Shown: positions 54,001-61,710 of the stretch, piece after piece
Layout of the letters: the number at the start of each line of letters is the position of its first letter
Position numbering within the stretch: the first letter of the stretch is position 1
Assembly: GCA_031286695.1 (NCBI GenBank)
Contig: JAITTY010000017.1
Location: forward strand, 186,001-250,000
From: Sphingobacterium sp.
GTDB taxonomy: Bacteria > Bacteroidota > Bacteroidia > Sphingobacteriales > Sphingobacteriaceae
DNA: 64,000 nt
Direction: 5' to 3'
Translations under genes and position numbers: made by a program
The notes under the pieces: model-generated
The model's database searches: none
What the model was told of the DNA's origin: nothing
The model's input: the letters and a program-made list of their open reading frames with translations, nothing else

Positions 54001-54364
54001 CCTACGCTCGAGACGTGGCCAGTTTACGGAACGTAATATGGGCCGCACTCCCTGGAATGTGCAGGCAGATCTGCGTATTGCACATGACGTCTTTGTGAGA
54101 AATTCCAAAAAGCAGTTTATAACGATCTCCGCAGATGTTGTCAATTTAACCAACTTGATTTATCGTGAATGGGGAGTACAGTATTTCTCGCCAAATACGT
54201 TTAATTCGACTAGTTCGGTAGGATTGACTCCATCATTGTTCCCGCCACAACAAAATGCTGAAAACTGGCCAGTATTTGAATTTAGAAATCCTGGAAAGCT
54301 TTATAGCATTGACTATTTCAATTCACGGGCACAGGTTCAGTTAGGGCTGCGGTATACTTTTTAG
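51056..54364 (+). CDS. Oar-like TonB-dependent receptor with carboxypeptidase-like domain
   Basis: The 1102-residue protein has a signal peptide ending REALAQ (about 42; the hydrophobic core is FCALLLL, so a Met near 24 is an alternative start). A carboxypeptidase-regulatory-like domain follows (about 46-130; GALTGQVRNGNGQGLAGVSI), then a plug with ALAEVVVSARAVKQRADTYG, and later TVDGAVNNDAIG and a TGGSVNAVTRSGTN motif typical of Oar/OmpA-related TonB receptors. The barrel ends AQVQLGLRYTF. It has no STN domain. Oar-type proteins were linked to protein export or uptake in other bacteria. It is 30 bp after the third FAS1 gene. Confidence 0.92.
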   Translation: MIKHLLVGVDRGQWKCPIWLTHIKIMIFCALLLLGREALAQETSGALTGQVRNGNGQGLAGVSITAVHTPSGTRYSLSTDKDGRYTLDNLRIGGPYKLTASMIGMQTDTRDGIQVRLGGAQQLDLVLTDGNQALAEVVVSARAVKQRADTYGAGKTISADQVRNMPTISRSITDVTRLTPQGSRDNSFGGTNFRYNNVTVDGAVNNDAIGFSPSLGGQTGTSGMAGSSTRTNPISIDAIQDMQVYLAPYDVKIGNFTGGSVNAVTRSGTNKVEGSVYGVGRFAAITGKDRVGTLGKMNADFYDYQTGFRVGFPIIKDKLFFFSNEEVTRRQDPTQLYIGTSETAHILDVSDADAISSAVRSRYGDIFDAGTAGVYTNWSKSLKFFNRLDWNINDKHQLAIRNNTIRSSATHMDRDQQDFRFSSMAFKQTNNQSSTVAELKSRFSNNLSANAVLGYTIVNDRRDPLSDPTLPQVQIQGRTPGTTIYLGTDREASIFNMRQRAWELTANLNWNLGRHKLLFGTHNEFYGIRYGFVNGWNGRVDYNSIDDFLNNNPYRVRGSYSYMNNTRDYLLDHPAADFSVNMYSLYVQDEIRIHDRLRITPGLRADFAQLPDMPTLSNKVREIQADPNFGTTYSYTPLSRIKNDFLNRVQLSPRVGFRWEITEDRKLVLRGGAGLFTGRIPFAWLAYAYYNTGNSYGAFDQRADQKPFTPGSDAIRPNENGLGDFIAQNGAVINDPNSGRTQVDLVDNGFTLPQVLRGSLALDYELENDWKFTVEGMYTKNVSDVLFQQLNTKDNPHWYGYDRDKQQPVYSGTVDSRFSNIYLLSNTSQGYRYSITGTIAKKYKQINATASYTYGQSKDLSNGVRNSMESNWQLNQSLIPNNPKLAYSNFDIRHRIIASISYECDWNRAGRTNLTLFFSAQSGSPFSYGIVNNSIQGLPQQVSLVYIPESAEAIRYFKDITEGQTAVQQAEAFNHFIDGNEYLRSRRGQFTERNMGRTPWNVQADLRIAHDVFVRNSKKQFITISADVVNLTNLIYREWGVQYFSPNTFNSTSSVGLTPSLFPPQQNAENWPVFEFRNPGKLYSIDYFNSRAQVQLGLRYTF

Positions 54365-54397
54365 TAAGGATAAGCTAGATAAGACAAGCAGTACCGG

Positions 54398-54443
54398 CCG
54401 GAGGATTTTGGTCATGATAGCAAATGAACCTCCGGACTTTTTA
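54398..54443 (+). terminator. Terminator-like hairpin after the Oar-like receptor gene
   Basis: CCGGAGG (54398-54404) pairs with CCTCCGG (54429-54435) across 24 bases, then ACTTTTT. It may cut expression of the last gene of the locus relative to the rest. Confidence 0.7.
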
Positions 54444-54482
54444 ATTCTTTGAAAGCACATACAGATAAATAATCATATTCCA

Positions 54483-56660
54483 ATGAAAATTAAAACAATA
54501 TTCAGTATACATATCGTTTTTCTGCTACTAGCTCTGGGGATTTCAGCATGTAAGAAAAACGAGGACCTTGGTGGCCATGCCATCTTTAAGGTGGAAAGTT
54601 ACTATCCCAACTCGGGTAATGCAGGTACCTTGGTTACAATAGAAGGAGAGGGGTTTGATACTTCGGTTTCCGCTTATCAGGTTACAGTTGGGGGAACTGC
54701 TGCAGAGGTGATCAGTGCGACACTAAAAAAGCTGGTGATCCGTATTCCAGAAGGGGGAGTGAGTGGAAAACTGGAGCTCAAGGCTGATGGTAAAATAGTT
54801 GAAATAGGTACTTATACATATCAGGATCTCAGCGTAGCCAAGGTATTTCCAGCAAATGGACCAGCAGGATCTCAAATTCGTATTTCTGGAGCAGGGTTTG
54901 GAAGCACCGAAAATCCTGCTCAGGTATATATCAATGCTAAAAAAGCCTTGGTTGTCAGTGCGAGTGATACACTTATTGTCGCAGAAGTCCCCGAAGAAGC
55001 GGGGTCAGGAGCTGTCATGGTAAAAGTGGAAGGTAAAGAGGCAAAAGGGCAACAATTTACTTATCAAGCTATCCGTGCCATTAAACCACTATCGGGTGGA
55101 TCGGGTACCCGGGTAGTCATTACCGGAGAAGGGTTTGAAGAACTTGGACAAAATAATATTGTGGAGTTTAATGGTCAAGTTGGGGTTGTCATCGAAGCAA
55201 GTGCTCAGCGTTTAGTAGTACAGGCACCGAACGAAGTAAAGACAGGACCATTGGCGTTAAAAATCAATAATCAAAAAACGACGGGCCCCACATTCACCGT
55301 TGTCGGTAAACCCGTAATTATTGGGGTCACTCCGTTGAGCGGACCCAAAGGTTCTATAATGACAATTTCTGGTTCTTTGTTTAGTAACGAATTGGATGAA
55401 AATAAAGTCTACATCAACAATGTTTTAATTCCCTTAGAATCTGCTAGCGAAAGTCAGTTGAAATTGAAGGTTCCGGGCGGGACTGGCTCAGGTGAAGTGC
55501 GTGTGGTTGTAAACGACCAAGTAACTAATGGACCGAAGTTTAAAGATCAAAATCTGGGGATCGTCTCATTGACACCTGATAATGGTCTCGCGGGAACTAC
55601 AGTGACTATTAATGGAACAGGATTTAGTACCAATGTGAGTGAAAATAAAGTGTTTTTTAATGGTGTGCTGACGGCTGTTAAAATGGCGACTGAAAACAAG
55701 CTGGTATTGGATGCTCCGGCAACTTTAAGTACCGGCTTAGTTCGTGTTGTTGTCGGTGATCAGGATGCGATATCACCTGAAACGTTTAAACGGGCAGGTG
55801 TTATTACCTTGGCTGGTGGAGCGGGAACAGGTGTATTTGCCAATTTACAGGGTAGCGGTATTACAGTAGATTCTAAAGGGAATGTTTACGTCGGATCGTT
55901 AAATCGTATCCATAAGATTACGCCAAGCGGCGTAGTGACTACTTTTGCAGGTGCTTCAGAAGCGGGTACGGCAGACGGTGAAGGTATATCGGCAAGGTTC
56001 AATTCTATAGGAGGATTGACGATGGATGAAAACGATAACTTATTTGTTGCAGATCGTTTTAACGCACGCATACGTAAAGTTACACCGCAGGGAATTGTGA
56101 GTACCGTAGGACGGATTTCCTTTAATCCAATAGCGATGGCTTCGGATAAACAAGGAAATATCTATGTGGGGCAATTATATAATGGTGTCTATTTATTGAA
56201 TAAAGCAACTGGTGGTTTAACCAAGCTGGGACAGGCTATGTATGAGTCGGGTGATTATATTGTCCCCATTAATCCCAACGAAATCTATTATGCCCCTGGA
56301 GGTACAGATTATATGAAGGCTTTTTCAATGATAAATAATGTGAAAAGTACTTATTTTGGAAATGGTATAGGCGGTATTGAGGATGGCCCGGCTTTAAAGG
56401 CTTCTTTAAGAGGAATAACAGGTATGGCAATGAATAAGGAGGGGGTTCTTTATTTTATGGATGGAGGCCGTACCTTGCGTAAACTTGAAAATGGAATAGT
56501 GACAACCTTAACAAATGCTTCAGGGGCCTTTGGTTCTACTGATGGTAGTTTTCAACAGGCTAGCTTTAATACCGTGACGAACATGTGCATTGATAAGGAA
56601 GGAAATGTTTATGTAGCAGAGCACGGAAATCTAGCTGTGCGTAAGATTTTCTTTAAATAA
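54483..56660 (+). CDS. IPT/TIG-repeat and NHL-repeat lipoprotein
   Basis: The 725-residue protein has a lipoprotein signal ending LALGISAC (Cys23), then KKNED. Five IPT/TIG immunoglobulin-like domains of about 80 residues each follow (about 37-115, 117-197, 198-277, 278-355 and 356-435), each opening with a P-x-x-G-x-x-G-T/S pattern (YYPNSGNAGTLVTIEGEGF and LTPDNGLAGTTVTINGTGF). A beta-propeller of NHL-type repeats (about 440-725) contains GITVDSKGNVYVG and CIDKEGNVYVAEHG. Tandem IPT plus NHL is a known Bacteroidota surface layout, thought to bind carbohydrate or protein. It sits after a terminator-like hairpin, closing the locus. Confidence 0.9.
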   Translation: MKIKTIFSIHIVFLLLALGISACKKNEDLGGHAIFKVESYYPNSGNAGTLVTIEGEGFDTSVSAYQVTVGGTAAEVISATLKKLVIRIPEGGVSGKLELKADGKIVEIGTYTYQDLSVAKVFPANGPAGSQIRISGAGFGSTENPAQVYINAKKALVVSASDTLIVAEVPEEAGSGAVMVKVEGKEAKGQQFTYQAIRAIKPLSGGSGTRVVITGEGFEELGQNNIVEFNGQVGVVIEASAQRLVVQAPNEVKTGPLALKINNQKTTGPTFTVVGKPVIIGVTPLSGPKGSIMTISGSLFSNELDENKVYINNVLIPLESASESQLKLKVPGGTGSGEVRVVVNDQVTNGPKFKDQNLGIVSLTPDNGLAGTTVTINGTGFSTNVSENKVFFNGVLTAVKMATENKLVLDAPATLSTGLVRVVVGDQDAISPETFKRAGVITLAGGAGTGVFANLQGSGITVDSKGNVYVGSLNRIHKITPSGVVTTFAGASEAGTADGEGISARFNSIGGLTMDENDNLFVADRFNARIRKVTPQGIVSTVGRISFNPIAMASDKQGNIYVGQLYNGVYLLNKATGGLTKLGQAMYESGDYIVPINPNEIYYAPGGTDYMKAFSMINNVKSTYFGNGIGGIEDGPALKASLRGITGMAMNKEGVLYFMDGGRTLRKLENGIVTTLTNASGAFGSTDGSFQQASFNTVTNMCIDKEGNVYVAEHGNLAVRKIFFK

Positions 56661-56682
56661 GATTTATTGTGTTTTTAACTTT

Positions 56683-56719
56683 ATATCCCCGTTACGTTTT
56701 TGTTTCGGGGATATTTTTT
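56683..56719 (+). terminator. Intrinsic terminator at the end of the sigma/FAS1 locus
   Basis: ATATCCCCG (56683-56691) pairs perfectly with CGGGGATAT (56706-56714), then TTTTTG. Confidence 0.9.
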
Positions 56720-56802
56720 GTTATAACTTCCTATCTTAACAATAGGAAGCTGAAGTTATTCTGAAAGATCCGGATCATCGATCGACTTACGCGGTGTTTT
56801 AT

Positions 56803-57531
56803 CTATTTGATTAGAAAATCGCCATAGAAATCGGGAATATCACTGCTGTAGATAGCCTTGGCGACCTCTGTTATTGAGTAATCTACCTTAACGATTTGAG
56901 CTTCCATCCCCTCTTTGGAAAGTGTTATGATGGAATAGGTCGCTTTTCTATCTTTTTCCTTGCTGCGCCCGACAGATCCACAATTGACAAACAAAATATC
57001 TTCCGATTGCTGGACATAGGAATGATGGGTATGTCCCATCACGAGAATGTCTATTGTTCTTTTCTTTAATTGAGCGGATAAATCAGCCTTAGGGGATGAT
57101 TGATGAATATATTCATCGTTACTTTGGAGACTGGCGTGTACGAGCAGTATTTTTCTTAAGCTCTTTCCTATTTTAAACGTCAGTTCAATATTATAGGGTA
57201 AAGTGGCCAACCATTTTTTATGAGGAGCCGAGATTTCCTTTTTACTGAGGTTGATCGCTATTTCACGATTTAAGGTCTCTTTCGCATCATGGTGTGGCAA
57301 AGGTATAATCGCTTCATCAAAAGCAATTCTTTGGTCGTGGTTTCCCAAGAGGCATAGTATGTTTTTTTCCTGTATGCGGGCTATCACCTCATTGCCCCAA
57401 GGGGCGAAATCAACGAGATCACCTAAACAGTAGATCTGTGTTATGTCTCTTTTACTGATATCTGCTAAAACCGCATCCAATGCAATTATGTTGGCATGAA
57501 TATCACTTATTATGGCGAGTTGTATCTTCAT
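56803..57531 (-). CDS. Metallophosphoesterase (YfcE/MJ0936-like)
   Basis: The 242-residue cytoplasmic calcineurin-like phosphoesterase has metal-site motifs ISDIHAN (8-14), YCLGDLVDFA (about 35-44), LLGNHD (about 61-66) and VMGHTHHS (about 164-171). Size and spacing match the YfcE/MJ0936 family of small phosphodiesterases. Homologues cleave phosphodiesters of various kinds, and no natural substrate is known. TAAGTTTG lies at 57548-57541, nine bases before the ATG, with no clear TTG partner. It is a single gene, convergent with the IPT/NHL gene. Confidence 0.9.
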   Translation of the reverse strand: MKIQLAIISDIHANIIALDAVLADISKRDITQIYCLGDLVDFAPWGNEVIARIQEKNILCLLGNHDQRIAFDEAIIPLPHHDAKETLNREIAINLSKKEISAPHKKWLATLPYNIELTFKIGKSLRKILLVHASLQSNDEYIHQSSPKADLSAQLKKRTIDILVMGHTHHSYVQQSEDILFVNCGSVGRSKEKDRKATYSIITLSKEGMEAQIVKVDYSITEVAKAIYSSDIPDFYGDFLIK

Positions 57532-57726
57532 TTTACCCTACAAACTTAACAATTCACTATGCGAATTAATCACGTTGTTTGTTGTTTTAATGAGAAAATG
57601 AGACTGCTATTATATTCAATGTTATAATCAACAAAACTCGGAGGGAACTATCGACATCATATTTTATATGGGCTCATGTTTTCTTGCTTCGACCTTATAC
57701 ACGAGCCCATTCAATTCATCTGTTAT

Positions 57727-58488
57727 TTAAAGGTTCATTCCTCCAGATACTTCGATGCGTTGCCCATTGATCCATCTGGCCTCTTCTGTACATAGGAAAG
57801 CTACAACACCGCCGATATCGTCAGGTACCCCAGCACGTCCTAAAGCTGTTACACCGGCGATATGCGCATTCGTTTCTTTGTTATCCCGCACATGACCACC
57901 TCCAAAGTCTGTCTCTATCGCGCCTGGAGCAACTACATTTGCCCCAATGCCACGTGGGCCCAGTTCTTTGGCTAGATACCTTGTTAAGACCTCAATTGCT
58001 CCTTTCATAGAGCCGTAGGCAGATGATCCCGGAAATGCAAAGCGAGCCAGGCCTGAGGAAATATTAATAATGCGTCCTCCATTATTTAAGTGAGGAAGTG
58101 TTTTTTGTGTGAGAAAAAATACTCCTTTATAGTGAATGTTATAAGCTGTATCAAATTGTTCTTCGGTCGTTTCCAGAAAAGGAGCATATAATGCTGTTCC
58201 AGCATTATTGATTAGGAAATCCAAATTAGACTGCCCTGTCTGTTCTTTCAAATGATGGGTAATTCGTTCTAGGAAACTATCAAAGGACGATACATTACCT
58301 GCATCCAATTGAAAGGCTGCAGCATGTTGTCCTAAAGACTTTATATGAGCAACAACCTGATCTGCTTCTTTTTGATTACTGTTGTAGGTGAGTATGACGT
58401 CAATCCCTTTTTTTGCGAGGCTAATTGCCATGTTTCTACCTAACCCGCGACTTCCTCCAGTCACCAACGCTATTTTATTTGTAGCCAT
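57727..58488 (-). CDS. SDR-family oxidoreductase
   Basis: The 253-residue classical short-chain dehydrogenase has the nucleotide motif TGGSRGLG (about 9-16), NNAG (about 93-96), the catalytic Ser in INISSGLARF, Tyr157-type YGSMKGA motif and the tail IEVSGG. The Rossmann start and length match NAD(P)-dependent 3-ketoacyl reductase-like SDRs. The substrate is unknown. It lies 92 bp downstream of an AraC-type regulator on the same strand, so it is a plausible target of that regulator. Confidence 0.93.
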   Translation of the reverse strand: MATNKIALVTGGSRGLGRNMAISLAKKGIDVILTYNSNQKEADQVVAHIKSLGQHAAAFQLDAGNVSSFDSFLERITHHLKEQTGQSNLDFLINNAGTALYAPFLETTEEQFDTAYNIHYKGVFFLTQKTLPHLNNGGRIINISSGLARFAFPGSSAYGSMKGAIEVLTRYLAKELGPRGIGANVVAPGAIETDFGGGHVRDNKETNAHIAGVTALGRAGVPDDIGGVVAFLCTEEARWINGQRIEVSGGMNL

Positions 58489-58580
58489 TTTTGATTTGTT
58501 TTAAATTTAACATGACAAAGATCCATTGAAAAAATAAATCTTTCCTTGCGAAAAGCAAATGGATAATTGCGAAATTCAAA

Positions 58581-59495
58581 TTATAACGTTTGGGAACGAA
58601 AATTGTTTGGTGCGAGACTGGTCTGTTTTTTGAAAAAATTGGAGAAATGTGCTATTTCTTCAAAACCAAGTGAATAGGCGATTTCGGATATATTCCAGTC
58701 GGTTTGCCGTAATAAAATCTTAGCTTCCTGTGTTACCCTTGCAGCGATAATGTGACTTGTCGTTTTACCTGTATTTTCTTTCAGGGTTTTATTCAAGTGA
58801 TTGACATGGATGGCAAGCTGGTCAGCAAAATCATTTGCTGTACGCAGTTGTACCCGTTGTATTGGGGATTCAATTGGAAATTGTCTTTCTAGTAATTCTA
58901 CAAATAGCGACGTAATTCTATTGGAAGCATTGTGTGCTGGGTTTGTGATACTTTTCGGTTGTAATTTTTGTCCATAGTGGATGATTTCCAATACATAATT
59001 GCGCAAAAGATCGTATTTAAACACATACTCAGAAGATAGTTCTTTATTCATTTTTAAGAAGATATTCTCAATTTCTATTCGTTGTTCTATAGATAGTTGA
59101 AAAATCGGAAGTCCTCCAGGTTGAAAAATGGGGAGATCGTCTATTACAACTCCACTTTTATTTCGAGTAAGGAATTCATCGGTGAAAACACAAAAATAAC
59201 CTTTTTGATGCTCATCCTTCGGTATCCAGTGATAAGGGACTTTTGGGGTAGCAAATACAAGTGCGGATTCATCTATTTCGATTACTTTGTCAGCATACTC
59301 GGCTGTATTTTTTCCTGTGATTAGGCTGATTTTGTAATAAGTACGCTTGTTATAGGGCATGACCGGTTTATCTTTCAATTTTTTTGCTAGTTCCTCATAA
59401 CTGAAAACATTAAAATGACCAATTTCTTTAGCTATTTGCTTTGGAATACTTGCATTGATCTCCTGATAGAACTGTTCGATGGAAGTTGTATTCAT
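58581..59495 (-). CDS. AraC-family transcriptional regulator
   Basis: The 304-residue protein has an N-terminal cupin-like sensing part (about 20-160; ISLITGKNTAEYADKVIEID) and a C-terminal AraC/XylS double helix-turn-helix (about 205-302; LAIHVNHLNKTLKENTGKTT and WNISEIAYSLGFEEIAHFSN-FFKKQTSLAP). The layout is that of regulators often adjacent to oxidoreductase genes in Bacteroidota. TAAGTTTG lies at 59525-59518 in the 141-bp gap shared with the divergent ohr operon. The inducer is unknown. Confidence 0.92.
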   Translation of the reverse strand: MNTTSIEQFYQEINASIPKQIAKEIGHFNVFSYEELAKKLKDKPVMPYNKRTYYKISLITGKNTAEYADKVIEIDESALVFATPKVPYHWIPKDEHQKGYFCVFTDEFLTRNKSGVVIDDLPIFQPGGLPIFQLSIEQRIEIENIFLKMNKELSSEYVFKYDLLRNYVLEIIHYGQKLQPKSITNPAHNASNRITSLFVELLERQFPIESPIQRVQLRTANDFADQLAIHVNHLNKTLKENTGKTTSHIIAARVTQEAKILLRQTDWNISEIAYSLGFEEIAHFSNFFKKQTSLAPNNFRSQTL

Positions 59496-59582
59496 ATAAA
59501 TAACGATTTGCGATAATCAAACTTATGGAAAATATTTTGCATCCTGGAAATTTTCATTTTAATGTAAATTGTCAAACTATAT

Positions 59583-59614
59583 TTTGCACAATATAATTTA
59601 TAACTATACATTTG
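59583..59614 (+). promoter_or_regulatory. ohr promoter
   Basis: TTTG (59583-59586), a 20-bp spacer and TACATTTG (59607-59614) match the Bacteroidota pattern exactly, 22 bases before the ATG. Confidence 0.78.
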
Positions 59615-59618
59615 TATA
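59605..59618. promoter_or_regulatory. Palindrome over the ohr promoter (candidate OhrR operator)
   Basis: TATACA-TT-TGTATA has perfect 6-bp arms and overlaps the -7 element and predicted start. MarR-family OhrR regulators bind short AT-rich palindromes at this place. Binding by the ohrR product of this operon is inferred. Confidence 0.55.
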
Positions 59619-59636
59619 ATCAAAAACAAATTAAAT

Positions 59637-60062
59637 ATGAAAACGTTATATAATATCGGTGCTACGGCTAAAGGAGGACGAAATGGTCAAGTAAAAAGTG
59701 AAAATGGTGTATTGGATCTGGCGGTCCGCATGCCGAAAGGTCTTGGTGGGGCAAATGACGATTATGCTAATCCAGAGATGCTTTTTGCTGCGGGATATGC
59801 AGCTTGTTTTGATAGCGCACTGAATTTAGTCATTAGAACGGAGAAGGTGAAAACTGGAGAGACTTCAGTGACGGCAAGAGTGAGCATAGGTCAGCTAGAG
59901 AATGGCGGATTTGGGCTTGCTGCAGAATTGCATGCAAATATCCCTGGGGTAAGCTTGGAATTAGCGCAGCAATTGATCGAGAAAGCACATCAAGTTTGTC
60001 CTTACTCAAATGCCACAAGAGGGAATATGGAAGTCAAACTGACTGTATCAACAAACGAATAA
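59637..60062 (+). CDS. ohr: Organic hydroperoxide resistance protein (Ohr, OsmC family)
   Basis: The 141-residue protein begins with the Ohr-type YNIGATAKGGRNGQVKSENG and has the two redox cysteines, Cys57 (GYAACFDSAL) and Cys121 (HQVCPYSNATRGN). The length and motif CPYSNAT are those of Ohr rather than OsmC/YhfA. The enzyme reduces organic and lipid hydroperoxides with lipoylated proteins as electron source. It is the first gene of an operon with DUF1304, a nitroreductase and a MarR-type regulator that is probably OhrR. Confidence 0.95.
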   Translation: MKTLYNIGATAKGGRNGQVKSENGVLDLAVRMPKGLGGANDDYANPEMLFAAGYAACFDSALNLVIRTEKVKTGETSVTARVSIGQLENGGFGLAAELHANIPGVSLELAQQLIEKAHQVCPYSNATRGNMEVKLTVSTNE

Positions 60063-60065
60063 TAT

Positions 60066-60434
60066 ATGAATTATGTTGCCAACGTGCTTACGGCACTTGT
60101 ACTTTTAGAACATCTATACATCGTATGGATGGAAATGTTTGCTTGGGAAACTGCTGGAAAACGTAGTTTTGGAAAAGCCCTTTCCGCTGAGCTATTTAAA
60201 CCAACAAAGGGGCTTGCCGCAAATCAAGGGCTTTATAATGGCTTTTTGGCCGCAGGTTTAGCTTGGTCTTTTTTTATTAACGATCCAGTCTGGAGTGATA
60301 ACGTTCGTTTGTTCTTTCTAGGCTGCGTGCTTGTTGCCGGTATTTTTGGCGGAATTACTGCAAGTAAAAAAATATTTTTTGTACAAGGGGTTCCAGCATT
60401 GCTGGCATTGTTATCTGTTATTTTCTTAAAATAA
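60066..60434 (+). CDS. DUF1304 small membrane protein
   Basis: The 122-residue protein with four hydrophobic helices starts VANVLTALVLLEHLYIVWME, has MFAWETAGKR after helix one and KGLAANQGLYNGFLAAGLAW in the middle. This is the DUF1304 family signature. The function is unknown. It follows ohr by three bases and is likely translated together with it, which suggests a role in the peroxide or electrophile response. Confidence 0.88.
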   Translation: MNYVANVLTALVLLEHLYIVWMEMFAWETAGKRSFGKALSAELFKPTKGLAANQGLYNGFLAAGLAWSFFINDPVWSDNVRLFFLGCVLVAGIFGGITASKKIFFVQGVPALLALLSVIFLK

Positions 60435-60447
60435 ATTTATTATCAAT

Positions 60448-61083
60448 ATGTCATTAATAGAAGATTTAAAATGGCGTCATGCTGTGAAAGCATATGATCC
60501 AACAAAAAAAGTTAGTCAGGAAAATATAGATAAAATCGTTGAGGCAGCGCGCTTTGCACCCACTTCTTCGGGCTTGCAACCATTTAAAATATTGGTTGTA
60601 GAAAACCAAAAATTAAAAGAAGAATTGGCAAAAGGAGCGCTAAATCCTGAATGTATGCGGGAATGTTCGCATGTGTTGATTTTTGCTGCATGGGATCGTT
60701 ATACAGAGGAACGTATTGATAAAGTTTATGATTTCACCACAGATGAACGCGATTTACCTCGGGGACGTTTTGGATCCTATACTGAGAAGTTGAAATCGAT
60801 TTATCTGAACGAGGCTGCTGAACGAAACTTCGCACATACCGCGAGACAAACTTATATTGCTTTAGGTCTGGCCTTGGCTCAGGCCGCAGAGCTTCGCGTC
60901 GATTCTACTCCTGCTGAGGGCTTCGATAACCGTGTGGTAGATGAGGTATTACAATTGGAAAAACATGGATTGAAAAGTGTTTCGTTGATGTATGTCGGTG
61001 TGGCAGATGCTTCCCGTGACTGGATTTCCACAATGAAGAAAGTTCGAGTTCCCAAGGAAGAATTTGTTGTTGCGTATAAATAA
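60448..61083 (+). CDS. Nitroreductase-family NAD(P)H oxidoreductase
   Basis: The 211-residue FMN protein has a typical opening (LKWRHAVKAYDPTKKVSQEN, about 7-26), ARFAPTSSGLQPFKILVVEN (about 33-52) and ARQTYIALGLALAQAAELRV (about 130-149), matching the NfsB/YfkO-like nitroreductases. These reduce nitroaromatics, quinones or other electrophiles. It lies 13 bases after DUF1304 in the ohr operon, consistent with a detoxification unit. Confidence 0.93.
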   Translation: MSLIEDLKWRHAVKAYDPTKKVSQENIDKIVEAARFAPTSSGLQPFKILVVENQKLKEELAKGALNPECMRECSHVLIFAAWDRYTEERIDKVYDFTTDERDLPRGRFGSYTEKLKSIYLNEAAERNFAHTARQTYIALGLALAQAAELRVDSTPAEGFDNRVVDEVLQLEKHGLKSVSLMYVGVADASRDWISTMKKVRVPKEEFVVAYK

Positions 61084-61130
61084 ACAGTATACAGCTTTTC
61101 AATCCCTAATAAACTCAATATATTTGCGAG

Positions 61131-61562
61131 ATGGATGATTTATTAAAATTAGACAAACAGCTCTGTTTTTCTGTGTATGTATTGCACCGGGAAATTATGC
61201 AACGCTATCGTGCTATTCTTGAAGAGATTGATTTAACCTATCCGCAGTATATCACTATGATGGCTTTATGGGAAAACGATGAGCAAACGGTAAATCAACT
61301 TGGTGGGAAACTATATTTGGATAATGGAACACTTACACCGCTGTTGAAGCGCTTGGAGAGCAAATCTTTGCTTACGAGGACACGGAGTAAAGAAGACGAA
61401 AGAGTTGTAAAAATAAAGTTAACTGAACAGGGAGTAGCATTGAAAGAAAAGGCGAGCTGTATCCCGATGCAGATTTTTGATGCATTAAAGCTGGATTATG
61501 CTGATATGGTTCAGCTTAAGGCTTTGGCAGAGAAGGTAGTCAAAAATGCTGGAGAAAGTTAG
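61131..61562 (+). CDS. ohrR: MarR-family regulator, OhrR type
   Basis: The 143-residue winged-helix protein opens LLKLDKQLCFSVYVLHREIM. Cys12 within LCFSVY is the peroxide-sensing cysteine position of OhrR. A second Cys at about 105 (KEKASCIPM) would suit a 2-Cys mechanism. The DNA-binding region is LGGKLYLDNGTLTPLLKRLE with wing TRTRSKEDERVVKI. It would repress ohr until oxidised by organic hydroperoxide. TATATTTG lies at 61119-61126, four bases before the ATG, so the gene may also have its own, leaderless transcript. A terminator follows. Confidence 0.92.
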   Translation: MDDLLKLDKQLCFSVYVLHREIMQRYRAILEEIDLTYPQYITMMALWENDEQTVNQLGGKLYLDNGTLTPLLKRLESKSLLTRTRSKEDERVVKIKLTEQGVALKEKASCIPMQIFDALKLDYADMVQLKALAEKVVKNAGES

Positions 61563-61592
61563 CTGTTTGTAGTATGTGAAAATAAAAGAAAG

Positions 61593-61630
61593 GATCGAAT
61601 GCAGTTGAATTGTGTTCGATCTTTTTTTTT
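61593..61630 (+). terminator. Intrinsic terminator of the ohr operon
   Basis: GATCGAA (61593-61599) pairs with TTCGATC (61615-61621), with some inner pairing, and a run of T follows to 61630. Confidence 0.85.
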
Positions 61631-61710
61631 GATAGTTCGCCTCTAGATGCTCATTTCACATTAGCATGTTTCGGATTTTTTTGCAACACTGTAATGCGGA
61701 GATTCGCTGA

